DNA from: JANQIO01 sp043513815
GTDB taxonomy: Bacteria > Pseudomonadota > Gammaproteobacteria > Pseudomonadales > Halieaceae
Length of the DNA stretch: 64,000 bases
Reading direction: 5' to 3'
Assembly: GCA_043513815.1 (NCBI GenBank)
Contig: CP121313.1
Location: 3,782,001-3,846,000, forward strand
Numbering within the stretch: the stretch's first letter is position 1; the number at the start of each line of letters is the position of its first letter. Positions 7,887-16,458 of the stretch are shown here, piece by piece. The position numbers were made by a program, and so were the translations under genes. The notes under the pieces were generated by a model. That model had not been told where the DNA came from. It was given only the letters and a program-made list of their open reading frames with translations, and did no database searches.

Positions 7887-9730
7887 CAGAACGTTGCGAC
7901 TGGTGCGGCACCGACCCGCTGTATGTCGAGTACCACGACACCGAATGGGGCGTGCCCCTGTACGATGACCAAACTCTGTTCGAGTTCCTGATGCTGGAGG
8001 GCGCCCAGGCGGGGCTGGCCTGGATTACCGTGCTGCGCAAGCGCGAGGGCTATCGCGCCCTGTTCGATGGCTTCGACCCCAACAAGGTCGCTCGCTATAC
8101 CGACCGCAAGCTGGACAAGCTGCTGGAGGATCCGCGCATCATTCGCAATCGCCTGAAAGTGTACAGCGCACGCCAGAATGCCCGTGCGTTTCTCGAAGTA
8201 CAGGAAACCCAGGGCAGCTTCTCTGACTACATGTGGCAGTTTGTTGACGGCCAGCCCATCCAGAACCGCTGGCGCTCCATGCAGGAGGTGCCGCCCTCAA
8301 CAACTCTGTCCGACACCATCAGTAAAGATATGAAGAAACGGGGCTTCAAATTTGTCGGCCCTACTATCGTCTATGCCTTCATGCAGGCTACCGGCATGGT
8401 CAACGATCACCTCCAAAGAAGAACTGTGCCCAAAGACGACAAGACATCTCCCGGCGCCAGCGCCGGCTCGCCGTTCAATCGCACGGCCCAGCACGACGCC
8501 AAGCGCGCGGCCATCCTTTCCCAGGCGGCCCGCCTGTTCAACGGTCGCGGCTCCCGCTCCACCACCCTGCTGGATATTGCCGAGGGCCTGGGCCTGACCA
8601 AGACCAGCCTGTACTACTACGTAAAGACCAAGGAAGAACTGATCTACCAGTGCTACCTGGCTGCGCTTGATGACATCATGGCGGGCCTGGACCGGATCGA
8701 CGCCAGCCACCGCACTGGACTGGCCCGGGTGCAGGCCATGGTCCGCGGGCACTTCCTGGACTGGCGTGAGGCCCAGGAGGGCAAGCGCAACCACCGCGCC
8801 GCCCTGCTGGAAATCGCCTCCCTCAAGGATCAGCATCGCGAGGATGTGGAGCGGCGCTATATCGCCATGTTCCTGCGATTGCGGCAGTACATCCGCGACG
8901 GCATTGCCGAGGGCAACATTCGCAATATCGATAGTACGGCGGCAACTCTCAGCCTGATCGGCTCCATGCAATGGTCGTTCAACTGGTTGCGTACGGTAGA
9001 AATGACGGACTTTGACAGGCTCGTCGATGACGCGGTGGATATCCTGACCCACGGCATAGCGACCCAGCCTTTCCACTTCGGCGAGTTTGATTTCAGCGGC
9101 GCCATGTCTGCCAATGGAGGTAGCTTCAACCGCGCCGAGCAGAACCGGCTGAAGCAGGAAGCTTTCTTCAAGACCGGCACCTGGTTCTTCAACAAACAGG
9201 GCTTTGTCGGCACCTCACTGGACGAGATCGCCGAAACCCTCGACGTCACCAAGGGCGCGTTCTACTACCACATCAAAAACAAGGAAGACCTGCTCTACAG
9301 CTGCTACACCCGTTCACTGGATATATCGCGCCGCATTCACGATGTGGCTGACGGGCTTGATACCGGCATGAACAAGGTGGAATTCACCCTGCGCCGTACC
9401 TTCCACGTGCAGAACTCCGATGAAGGGCCGCTGATTCGCTACAACTCCATCACCGCCCTGCCAGTTCCGCGACGGCGGGAAATCCTGGCGCTGACAGATG
9501 CCTCCCGGGACCGCTTCGGGCAGTTTGTGCGAGATGGCATCGAAGACGGCAGTGTACGAGCCGTTAACGTGGAGGTCGCCCAGGAGCTTATCTCTGGCGC
9601 CATGAACGCCAGCATGGACCTGCCGGTGTGGCGCCGGGTAGACGACGTGAATGCCGCCTCCAAGGACTACTACCAGGTGTTCTTCAGCGGCCTTGCGGCT
9701 CAACCCACGCCCACAGAAGGAATGGCCTGA
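7883..9730 (+). CDS. tag: DNA-3-methyladenine glycosylase I fused in frame to a tandem-TetR regulator
   Basis: One open frame of 615 aa without a stop. Residues 1-176 are glycosylase I (CDWCGTDPLYVEYHDTEWGVP, FEFLMLEGAQAGLAWITVLRKRE, KKRGFKFVGPTIVYAFMQA), an enzyme excising 3-methyladenine. The zinc-site ligands Cys5, His18 and His176 are present, but the expected Cys four residues after His176 is Arg. From about residue 182 two TetR modules follow, with HTHs near 204-255 (TTLLDIAEGLGLTKTSLYYY) and 415-470 (TSLDEIAETLDVTKGAFYYH). A GTG at 8426 could start the TetR part separately as a 434-aa protein. The start at 7883 follows GATCAGG. The fusion appears to have removed the glycosylase end and stop; a sequencing error is the alternative. 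Confidence 0.85.
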   Translation: MTERCDWCGTDPLYVEYHDTEWGVPLYDDQTLFEFLMLEGAQAGLAWITVLRKREGYRALFDGFDPNKVARYTDRKLDKLLEDPRIIRNRLKVYSARQNARAFLEVQETQGSFSDYMWQFVDGQPIQNRWRSMQEVPPSTTLSDTISKDMKKRGFKFVGPTIVYAFMQATGMVNDHLQRRTVPKDDKTSPGASAGSPFNRTAQHDAKRAAILSQAARLFNGRGSRSTTLLDIAEGLGLTKTSLYYYVKTKEELIYQCYLAALDDIMAGLDRIDASHRTGLARVQAMVRGHFLDWREAQEGKRNHRAALLEIASLKDQHREDVERRYIAMFLRLRQYIRDGIAEGNIRNIDSTAATLSLIGSMQWSFNWLRTVEMTDFDRLVDDAVDILTHGIATQPFHFGEFDFSGAMSANGGSFNRAEQNRLKQEAFFKTGTWFFNKQGFVGTSLDEIAETLDVTKGAFYYHIKNKEDLLYSCYTRSLDISRRIHDVADGLDTGMNKVEFTLRRTFHVQNSDEGPLIRYNSITALPVPRRREILALTDASRDRFGQFVRDGIEDGSVRAVNVEVAQELISGAMNASMDLPVWRRVDDVNAASKDYYQVFFSGLAAQPTPTEGMA

Positions 9731-10591
9731 ATGGCAGATACCAGCGATCTGGAGGGGCTGCTCCGCAACCTGCAGGTAGAACAAATTGATACCTACCTGT
9801 TTATCGGCAAAAGCCCGAGCCTGCCGAAGCGGGTATTTGGGGGCCAGGTAATGGCGCAGGCCCTCAATGCCGCGATACGCACCGTAGAGCAGGACGATCG
9901 CATGCCCCACTCGATGCATGCCTACTTCCTGCGCCCCGGCGACCCCAGTCGCAAGATTGTCTATGAGGTAGACCCGATTCGCGATGGTCGCAGCTTTACC
10001 ACCCGCAGGGTGGTGGCCAAGCAGAACGGCCGCGCCATCTTCAACACCTCGATCTCCTTCCAGATCGCAGAAGACGGTCCCAGCCACCAGTTCGACATGC
10101 CAGCGGTGCCGGACCCGGACAGCCTGGAATCAGACCACGTTTACTGGGAGAGACTGGCCAGGGAAACCGGGGAGCTGAACATGGTCCGCAGCCACGCCAT
10201 TGACCGGCGTAGCGTGAATCGCCGCGACATGATGAACCCTGCCGAAGATATGCGGGCGCCGGAGAACCAGGTGTGGTTCAAGGCCGCTGACACCCTGCCC
10301 GATGACCCGCAACTGCACCTCACGCTGCTGGCCTACATGTCCGACATGACCCTGATCGGTGTAGCGCTGCATCCCCACCCCTACTCCACGCGCCTGCCCA
10401 ACATGCAGTTCGCCAGCCTCGACCACGCCATCTGGTTTCACCAGCCACTGAGGGCCGACGAGTGGCTGCTGTACCAGCAGGACAGCCCGGCGGCGATGTC
10501 GGCACGGGGATTCTGTCGAGGAACCTTCTACACCCAGGACGGACGCCTGGTGGCCTCCACCACCCAGGAAGCATTGATCCGACCGGTCTAA
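9731..10591 (+). CDS. tesB: acyl-CoA thioesterase II
   Basis: 286 aa, the same length as E. coli TesB, with double hot-dog fold signatures: RVFGGQVMAQALNAA, MHAYFLRPGDP, GRSFTTRRVVAKQNG, then in the second half LAYMSDMTL with the active-site Asp, SLDHAIWFH and STTQEALIR with the Gln. It hydrolyses medium- to long-chain acyl-CoA to free acid and CoA. The ATG follows the stop of the Tag-TetR gene directly, so the regulator and thioesterase are one unit, consistent with the TetR part governing acyl-CoA metabolism (inference). The stop is followed at once by a perfect palindrome. Confidence 0.92.
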   Translation: MADTSDLEGLLRNLQVEQIDTYLFIGKSPSLPKRVFGGQVMAQALNAAIRTVEQDDRMPHSMHAYFLRPGDPSRKIVYEVDPIRDGRSFTTRRVVAKQNGRAIFNTSISFQIAEDGPSHQFDMPAVPDPDSLESDHVYWERLARETGELNMVRSHAIDRRSVNRRDMMNPAEDMRAPENQVWFKAADTLPDDPQLHLTLLAYMSDMTLIGVALHPHPYSTRLPNMQFASLDHAIWFHQPLRADEWLLYQQDSPAAMSARGFCRGTFYTQDGRLVASTTQEALIRPV

Positions 10592-10597
10592 AAAAAA

Positions 10598-10644
10598 CAG
10601 GGGGTCAGAGTAAGTTTTTTGAAAAAACTTACTCTGACCCCCTG
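10598..10644. repeat. near-loopless palindrome, GGGGTCAGAGTAA family, copy 1
   Basis: 23-nt arms at 10598-10620 and 10622-10644 are exact reverse complements around one central G. The outer arm carries GGGGTCAGAGTAAG and the inner arm is a T6/A6 run. Flanking A and T runs make it a likely two-way terminator between convergent tesB and the histidine phosphatase gene. Two more palindromes with the same outer arm occur at 13674 and 50275. Confidence 0.9.
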
Positions 10645-10648
10645 CTTT

Positions 10649-11194
10649 TTAGCTGACGTGGGTTTGCTGCTGGCGGCCGACTTCGACCAGTTCCAGGGTC
10701 TTTTTGGCCAGTTTGAGACGGGTTACCGAACCGTTGTCCGGCACACAGCATACGGTTTCCGAAGCCTCCATCAGGCGTGAGCAGATCGCATTGATGATCA
10801 TGAAGTGCGTGAAAATAGCCGTGTGACGCTCCAGCTCAAACAGGGCATCCCAGGCGCGCTCGCGCCATTGCAGGACTTCCGGACCCTGCTCCTGCCATTC
10901 CTGGCGCATGAAGCCGGACAGCCAGGCCTGGCGGTCCTCGATGCCCACCGGTGAAGGAATCTCGCGGAAAGCCTCGTTGATATGCACTTCCTTGCGCAAA
11001 ATGGTCGCGAGAGGCTGGGCTGTTTCCTTGGCGCGCAGTAGCGGGCTGGACACGATATGCAGGTCTTCATAGCGCTCCAGCTCATCGCGCACCTGCCGCG
11101 CCTGCTGGCGGCCGAGGTGGCTGAGCCCGGGGTCGGGGTCTTCACCCCAGCTGGCGGAGGCCTCGCCGTGGCGGACCAGATAAATATCAACCAT
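10649..11194 (-). CDS. histidine phosphatase family protein (SixA-like)
   Basis: 181 aa. The phosphatase motif is YLVRHGEASAS at the N terminus, with SSPLLRAKETAQ and FTHFMIINAI carrying the second catalytic His. The size fits the small SixA/phosphoglycerate-mutase-like group, which removes phosphate from phosphohistidine or small phosphoesters; the substrate cannot be read from the sequence. Its start shares one base with the stop of a second histidine phosphatase upstream, which in turn overlaps aceK, so the three are probably co-transcribed. Confidence 0.85.
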   Translation of the reverse strand: MVDIYLVRHGEASASWGEDPDPGLSHLGRQQARQVRDELERYEDLHIVSSPLLRAKETAQPLATILRKEVHINEAFREIPSPVGIEDRQAWLSGFMRQEWQEQGPEVLQWRERAWDALFELERHTAIFTHFMIINAICSRLMEASETVCCVPDNGSVTRLKLAKKTLELVEVGRQQQTHVS

Positions 11195-11904
11195 CAGCGA
11201 TAGGTGATCAGCGCTTCGCCGTTCTGGCGCCCGAGCACGTCGAGAAATGAGTGGTCATTGTAATAGGACAGGGACACTTTATTAGCGTTATATAACAGGT
11301 GCGTCACCGAGCAATTGATTACCGGTTCGTAGAACTGGTAGGTCGCCTGATCGTCGGCACCGAGCACGTGGGCGACGATAGTAGCAATAGTGCCCCCTGA
11401 GGTGAAGATGGCGCTGTTGGTTCCGGGACCTTGTTCACGCATTACGTCAGCCAGCGCCGTGCGGGCGCCGCTGGCGTAGTCTGCCCAGCTTTGCAGCTCG
11501 CCAGGACTGTCGTCGCCCGCCGCTACCCAGTAGTTGAACACCTGCTCCAGCAGTTTCTGGTAATCCTTGCTGGAACTCTGGGCTTTCTCCCACCAGGCTT
11601 TCAGCTCCGGTCGCTGTTCCAGCAGGATCGGGGTAATGATATTCAGTTGGGCTTCGTTGTCGATCTCGTTGAAGCGGGCATCGACCCGATGGCTGTCTGC
11701 GGGCAGCCTGTCGCCCACCGCGATCGACGCGGTTTTTCGCTGGCGCTTCAGCTCGCCGGTGTAGACGGCGTCAAAATGCAACTCCCGTTTTTCGAAGTAG
11801 TGCCCCAGCACTTCCGCCTGGCGGCAGCCCAGCTCCGACAGGCGGTCGTAGTCGTCCGAGCCAAACGACGCCTGGCCGTGGCGAATCAGGTAAATACTAG
11901 CCAT
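11194..11904 (-). CDS. histidine phosphatase family protein
   Basis: 236 aa. Motifs are IYLIRHGQASFGSDDYDRLSELG at the N terminus, VYTGELKRQRKTA, and AIFTSGGTIATIVAHVL near the C terminus, where a His or Ser-Gly-Gly usually closes the active site. The start at ATG 11904 (MASIYLIRHG) overlaps the aceK stop by 8 nt; longer in-frame starts lie inside aceK. It is a second, distinct phosphatase in the same run as the SixA-like gene and aceK. Whether both act on isocitrate dehydrogenase regulation or on an unrelated phosphoester is unknown. Confidence 0.85.
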   Translation of the reverse strand: MASIYLIRHGQASFGSDDYDRLSELGCRQAEVLGHYFEKRELHFDAVYTGELKRQRKTASIAVGDRLPADSHRVDARFNEIDNEAQLNIITPILLEQRPELKAWWEKAQSSSKDYQKLLEQVFNYWVAAGDDSPGELQSWADYASGARTALADVMREQGPGTNSAIFTSGGTIATIVAHVLGADDQATYQFYEPVINCSVTHLLYNANKVSLSYYNDHSFLDVLGRQNGEALITYR

Positions 11905-13645
11905 TGTATGCGCGCTGCAGCGGCTCCTCCTCGCGTGAGAACCGCATCTTGCGGCGGTAGGGGAAGAAGTCAGCCACCTCGCCATCGGCGATGCCCTGCT
12001 GCAGGCCCTGCCAGAATGACGCCTCGTAAATGTCGCTGTGCATCTCGTCGAATACGGCGCGGGCGCGCTGATTGCCGCTGAAGAACAGGCGGAACTCCTC
12101 GGGGAAAATGTCGTTGGGCGCCACCGAGTACCAGGGCGTGTCGGACATTTCGTCTTCTTCGTTGCGGGCTGGCGGAATCTTGCGGAAGTTACAGTCCAGC
12201 AGCGGGCAGATCTCGTCGTAGTCGTAGAACACCACGCGGCCGTGTCGGGTCACACCAAAGTTCTTCAGTAACATGTCACCCGGGAATATATTGGCAGCTG
12301 CCAGTTCCTTGATGGCATTCCCGTACTCGTCCATCACCGCTCGTACCTGCTCGTCGGTGGCATCCTGCAGAAACAAATTGAGGGGTACCATGCGCCGCTC
12401 CACATAGACATGGCGGATGACCAGCGCCTTGCCGTGCTCCTCGATCACCGAAGGCGCCACTGCGCGCAACTCCTCCATCAGCTCGTCTGAAAAGCGCTTG
12501 CGGGCAAAGGCCAGATTCTTGAATTCCTGGGTATCTGCCATGCGCCCGGCCCGGTCCGAACGTTTTACCATGGCGTACTTCTCCATTACCTCTTCGCGGG
12601 TGATGTCCTTGGGCGGCGTAAAGCTGTCCTTAATGATCTTGAAAACGAAGTCGTAGCTGGGCAATGTGAACACGCTCATCACCATGCCCTTGATACCCGG
12701 CGCGAGGTCGAACTGGTCGGTGGTGCTGTCCATGTGGCGCCAGGCACAGCGATGGAAATACGTCTTGCCGTGCTTGTAGTGGCCCATGCAGGAATAGATT
12801 TCCGAAATGGGCTTGGCAGGCATCAGGCTTTGCAGGAACAGCACATACTGCGAGGGGATTGCCGCATCCACCTGGAAGTAGCTGCGGGTAAAACTGAATA
12901 TCACACTGACACGGTCCGGGCCGAACAGGACGGTGTCGACAAATACGCTGCCCTCTTCGGTGTGCAGTACCGGCAGCACGAAGGGCATGGACTCCCGGCC
13001 CGCCAGCAGCTTGCCGATGATGTAGGCACCCTTGTTGCGGAAAAACACAGACTCCAGGGTCAGTGCCTGCATCTTGAATTCGTCGACCGGAAAGTTCGGG
13101 AACAGCTTTTCCCTCAGCGCCGCGGCAATATTGCGCGCGTCGCGCTCCTTGTCTTCCCAGGGAATATTGAAGGCATAGTCATCCAGCAGGCGCCCGAACA
13201 TCTTCTCCAACCCATCCCAGGCACGGTAGTTGCGCAGGATGCGAGCCTCGCTGACTGGCGGCATGTCTCCCTGTGAGGAAAACACGAAGGCGTGTTCGTC
13301 GCGGATACGACGGTGCTGGTGGGTCTTGCAGTACACCGAGTTGAAGAAGGTCTCGGCAATTTCAAAATTGTTGTGGCCCTTGATCAGCCGAGCGTAGTGG
13401 GCACGCGCCTCGGTCCAGAACTCCAGCTCACGGAGGCGGTCACCGGCGATGATCCGCACGAAGTCCATGACGCTGTTGATCTTGTCCTTGTAAAGGTCGA
13501 TGCGGGCCCGCGAGGCGGCGTGCACACCCTGCCAGTCGGCATTTTCAAAGCGCGGCTTGGCCGCCAGCGTGATGTTCTGGAAGTCAGCAAAGTAGGACTC
13601 AAAACCATTGAGAATGGTCTGGGCGAAGCGTTCGGAGGTTTCCAC
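11897..13645 (-). CDS. aceK: isocitrate dehydrogenase kinase/phosphatase
   Basis: 582 aa, close to the 578 aa of E. coli AceK, matching along its length: the regulatory N terminus (FADFQNITLAAKPRFENAD), the ATP-binding region, and the kinase segment ending in FGVTRHGRVVFYDYDEICPL. AceK reversibly phosphorylates isocitrate dehydrogenase, shifting carbon between the TCA cycle and the glyoxylate bypass during growth on acetate or fatty acids. That suits the acyl-CoA genes around it. aceBA is not in the window. A perfect palindrome lies 29 nt upstream of its start. Confidence 0.95.
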   Translation of the reverse strand: METSERFAQTILNGFESYFADFQNITLAAKPRFENADWQGVHAASRARIDLYKDKINSVMDFVRIIAGDRLRELEFWTEARAHYARLIKGHNNFEIAETFFNSVYCKTHQHRRIRDEHAFVFSSQGDMPPVSEARILRNYRAWDGLEKMFGRLLDDYAFNIPWEDKERDARNIAAALREKLFPNFPVDEFKMQALTLESVFFRNKGAYIIGKLLAGRESMPFVLPVLHTEEGSVFVDTVLFGPDRVSVIFSFTRSYFQVDAAIPSQYVLFLQSLMPAKPISEIYSCMGHYKHGKTYFHRCAWRHMDSTTDQFDLAPGIKGMVMSVFTLPSYDFVFKIIKDSFTPPKDITREEVMEKYAMVKRSDRAGRMADTQEFKNLAFARKRFSDELMEELRAVAPSVIEEHGKALVIRHVYVERRMVPLNLFLQDATDEQVRAVMDEYGNAIKELAAANIFPGDMLLKNFGVTRHGRVVFYDYDEICPLLDCNFRKIPPARNEEDEMSDTPWYSVAPNDIFPEEFRLFFSGNQRARAVFDEMHSDIYEASFWQGLQQGIADGEVADFFPYRRKMRFSREEEPLQRAYNG

Positions 13646-13673
13646 GGTGGTGGAGTATATCTCAGGGACTGGA

Positions 13674-13722
13674 TATTGGGGTCAGGGTAACTTTTCCAGG
13701 AAAAGTTACCCTGACCCCAATA
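13674..13722. repeat. near-loopless palindrome, GGGGTCAGrGTAA family, copy 2
   Basis: 24-nt arms at 13674-13697 and 13699-13722 are exact reverse complements around one base. The outer arm reads GGGGTCAGGGTAA and the inner arm CTTTTCC, different from the other copies but still self-complementary. It lies between the same-strand SDR and aceK genes, where it could attenuate read-through. Confidence 0.9.
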
Positions 13723-13749
13723 ACCGTCGCGCCTTCGCTCATCTAGCGG

Positions 13750-14526
13750 TTACAGGCCATGGGCAATCAGGGAGCCGCTGTCGATCACCAGCGTCTGTCC
13801 GGTCATGCAGGCTCCGGCATCCGACACCATCAGCAGGGAAGCGCCCACCATGTCGATGGGCTGGGCCGCCTTGCCCAGCGGCAGGTGGGCCACCGTGTCG
13901 GCATAGCCCTCCTGCTCCATGAATACCGTGGTGAACTTGGTCTCGGTCAAGCCCGGGCACAGGGCGTTGACGCGAATGCCGTGGGCACCGTTCTCCAGGG
14001 CAAAAGCCTGGGTCATGCTGATCATCGCGGCCTTGGTGGTGCTGTAAACACCCTGGAACGTGCCGGCGCTTATCCCGTCGATAGAGGCCACATTGAGGAT
14101 AGAACCGCCACCCCGCTCCTTCATGATGGCCACCGCCTGCTCACTCATGTAGAACGGCCCCCGGAAATTCACCTCCAGGGTCTTGTCGAAGGCAGACATC
14201 GGAGTTTCCGCCACCGGGCCGAAGTAGGGATTGGTGCCGCCACAGTTCACCAGGATATCGAGGCCGCCGAACTGCTCCTGCACGGCGGCAAACAGCCCAT
14301 CAATGGCTTCCAGGTCGCCGGCATGGCAGGCCATGGCCGTCGCCTGGCCACCACTGTCACGAATGGCCTTGGCCACTGCCTCGCAGCCTTCCTGCTTGCG
14401 GCTGGAGACAATCACGTGGGCACCCTGCTCGGCCAGCCCAATGGCAATCGCCTCGCCGATACCGCGGCTGGCACCGCTGACCAGAGCAATCTTGTTGTCG
14501 AGGCGAAACAGGTCGATAGCAGGCAT
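13750..14526 (-). CDS. short-chain dehydrogenase/reductase
   Basis: 258 aa. Classical SDR: cofactor loop VSGASRGIGEAIA, NAG-equivalent VNCGG, catalytic YSTTK and the C-terminal GQTLVIDSGS. It should oxidise or reduce an alcohol/ketone with NAD(P)(H). The start is 11 nt after the stop of the second SDR upstream, so it is the last gene of the LLM-SDR-SDR operon. Such pairs often handle hydroxyacyl, terpenoid or steroid intermediates; the substrate is not visible here. Confidence 0.88.
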   Translation of the reverse strand: MPAIDLFRLDNKIALVSGASRGIGEAIAIGLAEQGAHVIVSSRKQEGCEAVAKAIRDSGGQATAMACHAGDLEAIDGLFAAVQEQFGGLDILVNCGGTNPYFGPVAETPMSAFDKTLEVNFRGPFYMSEQAVAIMKERGGGSILNVASIDGISAGTFQGVYSTTKAAMISMTQAFALENGAHGIRVNALCPGLTETKFTTVFMEQEGYADTVAHLPLGKAAQPIDMVGASLLMVSDAGACMTGQTLVIDSGSLIAHGL

Positions 14527-14537
14527 TGAGTGTCCTT

Positions 14538-15332
14538 TTACTTGATTTCCGGGTTGCCGAAATGGCGGCGCAACTTGCGCATGCCGCCGATCCAGCGGTC
14601 GTAGTTGGCGGCCTTGTTCTGGCGGTACTGTTCGACTTCTTCGTGAGGCAGGATCATGAAGCGCTCTTCTGCCAGCCCCTGGACTACGGATGCCGCAACC
14701 TCGGCAGGGGTAATCACACCATCGACGCCCGCGGTTCCACCGTCTTCGATGCTGCCGATCATGCGGGTGGCCACCGCCTGCGGGCAGACCATGGACACCT
14801 TGATACCGTCGTCGCCATGAGTGATGGCCAGGGATTCGGCGAAACCCACTGCCGCGTGCTTGGTAGTGGAATAGGCAGCATCACCGATCTGATTGAGCAG
14901 ACCCGCCGCTGAGACGGTATTGAGGAAGTAGCCTTCCCCGCGTTCGATCATGCCGGGCAGGCAGGCGCGCGCCGCATACACGTGCGCCATGACGTGGATA
15001 TCCCACATTGCCTGCCAGGTCTCGTTGGGGGCGGAGGTAGCCCACCAGGGTTCACCGTCGGTGGCGATAATGCCGGCATTGGAACAGAACAGGTCGATAG
15101 CGCCGTGCTCAGTCTGGATGCTGTCGACCATGGCCTTGATTTCGGCCTCGTTGCGCACGTTCACGCCAAAGGCAATGCCGCCGATGCTATCTGCGACGGT
15201 GCGGGCGTTGTCCGCTTCCAGATCGGCAACGGCGACCAGCTTCGCGCCTTCCGCCGCGAAACGTTCACACAGGGCCTTGCCAATGCCGTTGGCGCCACCG
15301 GTGACGACAACGACCTTACCGCTCAACTGCAT
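14538..15332 (-). CDS. short-chain dehydrogenase/reductase
   Basis: 264 aa. SDR signatures are VTGGANGIGKALCERF, a SNAG-type segment (FCSNAGII) and catalytic YSTTKHAAV. The C-terminal part (RFMILPHEEVEQYRQNKAANYDRW) resembles SDRs frequently found beside LLM oxidoreductases and acyl-CoA dehydrogenases. Its ATG shares one base with the stop of the LLM gene (TGATG), showing translational coupling. Confidence 0.88.
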   Translation of the reverse strand: MQLSGKVVVVTGGANGIGKALCERFAAEGAKLVAVADLEADNARTVADSIGGIAFGVNVRNEAEIKAMVDSIQTEHGAIDLFCSNAGIIATDGEPWWATSAPNETWQAMWDIHVMAHVYAARACLPGMIERGEGYFLNTVSAAGLLNQIGDAAYSTTKHAAVGFAESLAITHGDDGIKVSMVCPQAVATRMIGSIEDGGTAGVDGVITPAEVAASVVQGLAEERFMILPHEEVEQYRQNKAANYDRWIGGMRKLRRHFGNPEIK

Positions 15333-16372
15333 CAGAGCATCTCTTCGGCGAGCAACTCCAGTACGGCGGGGTCCTGGGCACCGACCAGCATACTGCCCAC
15401 TTCACCGCGGCTGCCGGCGTCCTTCCAGCGGGACAGGCGCTCGCGAATGCGGTCTTTCGGACCCACCAGGGCCACCTCGTCCAGCAGTTCTTTGGGCACC
15501 AGGCTCTCGGCTTCCAGTTTTTCACCGGCCAGGTACTTGTCCTGGATCTGCTCGGCGGCGTCGCCATAGCCCAGGCGGGTCGCGTAGTCGTTGTAGAAGT
15601 TCTTGCCCTTGGCGCCCATGCCGCCGATATACAGGGCCAGCCAGGGCCGCAGGGCATCATACGCCGCGTCGAGATCGTCGTTCATCGATACCGAGACGAA
15701 TGGGGCCACGTCGAAGTCCTTCAGGCCCTTGTCGCCCTCGGCCTTGTCAAAGCCGGCATTGAAATCGTCTGCAAACAGGCTGTACTTGTCCGGGTCCATC
15801 CATACCGGGAATACGCCGTCAGCCACCTGGGCGGCACACTTGAGGCCAGCCGGGGTGATGGAGGCGGTGTAGATGGGAATATCGGTGTTGGCTTCCAGGA
15901 TGGACTTCAGCGGCTTGCCCAGGCCGGTCGTGCCTTCGCCCGTGTTGGGAAGCTGGTACATGGAACCGTCGAACTCTACCTTGCCTTCCCGGGCCATGAT
16001 CTTGCGCATGATCTGGATGTATTCGCGGGTACGGGTAATGGGCTTGCCGTAGGGCACGCCGTGCCAGCCTTCCACCACCTGCGGGCCGGAAGCACCGAGG
16101 CCGACGATAAAGCGGTTGTTGGACATCTGCGCCAGGCTCATGGCGGTCATGGCACACATGGCCGGGGTCCGCGCCGGCATCTGCATAATCGCAGTACCCA
16201 CCCGCATTTTTTCGGTCTGGGACAGCACCCAGGTGGCGACAGTCACCGCGTCGGAGCCGTAGGCCTCCGCTGTCCACACGGAGTCGTAGCCGAGGCTTTC
16301 CGCATGCTTGATGAGATCAATCGGGATATGGATTTGCTTGCCGGAATACCCCATCAAAAAGCCTAGCTTCAT
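15332..16372 (-). CDS. LLM class (luciferase-like, F420/flavin-dependent) oxidoreductase
   Basis: 346 aa. Luciferase-like monooxygenase fold: SLGYDSVWTAEAYGSDAVT, VGTAIMQMPARTPA and RFIVGLGASGPQVVEGWHG are typical of F420-dependent-like LLM proteins. Whether it uses F420 or FMN cannot be told from sequence; F420 is uncommon in this class, so flavin is possible. First gene of the LLM-SDR-SDR operon. The 33-bp operator-like sequence at 16424-16456 lies 52-84 nt upstream of its start and recurs before the acyl-CoA dehydrogenase operon, suggesting common control. Confidence 0.85.
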   Translation of the reverse strand: MKLGFLMGYSGKQIHIPIDLIKHAESLGYDSVWTAEAYGSDAVTVATWVLSQTEKMRVGTAIMQMPARTPAMCAMTAMSLAQMSNNRFIVGLGASGPQVVEGWHGVPYGKPITRTREYIQIMRKIMAREGKVEFDGSMYQLPNTGEGTTGLGKPLKSILEANTDIPIYTASITPAGLKCAAQVADGVFPVWMDPDKYSLFADDFNAGFDKAEGDKGLKDFDVAPFVSVSMNDDLDAAYDALRPWLALYIGGMGAKGKNFYNDYATRLGYGDAAEQIQDKYLAGEKLEAESLVPKELLDEVALVGPKDRIRERLSRWKDAGSRGEVGSMLVGAQDPAVLELLAEEML

Positions 16373-16423
16373 AGCGACTGCTCCTGTGCCGTGGCGGGCG
16401 CTCGCGCCCGGAGAAAAAGGTGT

Positions 16424-16456
16424 TTGAACTTACAGTATGTTTTTGGACGGTTCAAG
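16424..16456 (-). promoter_or_regulatory. shared operator/promoter-like site, copy 1
   Basis: TTGAAC, 20 nt, GTTCAA: an inverted repeat enclosing TACAGTATGTTTTTGG. 28 of 33 positions are identical to the site at 20520-20552. It lies upstream of the LLM-SDR-SDR operon. The palindromic ends fit a dimeric repressor such as a TetR protein (inference). Confidence 0.65.
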
Positions 16457-16458
16457 CA

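Noticed and set aside
8426..9730. Separate annotation of the TetR part with GTG start as a certain gene
   Set aside because: No stop separates it from tag, and the ribosome site (AAAGAAGAA) is weak; kept as an alternative reading.
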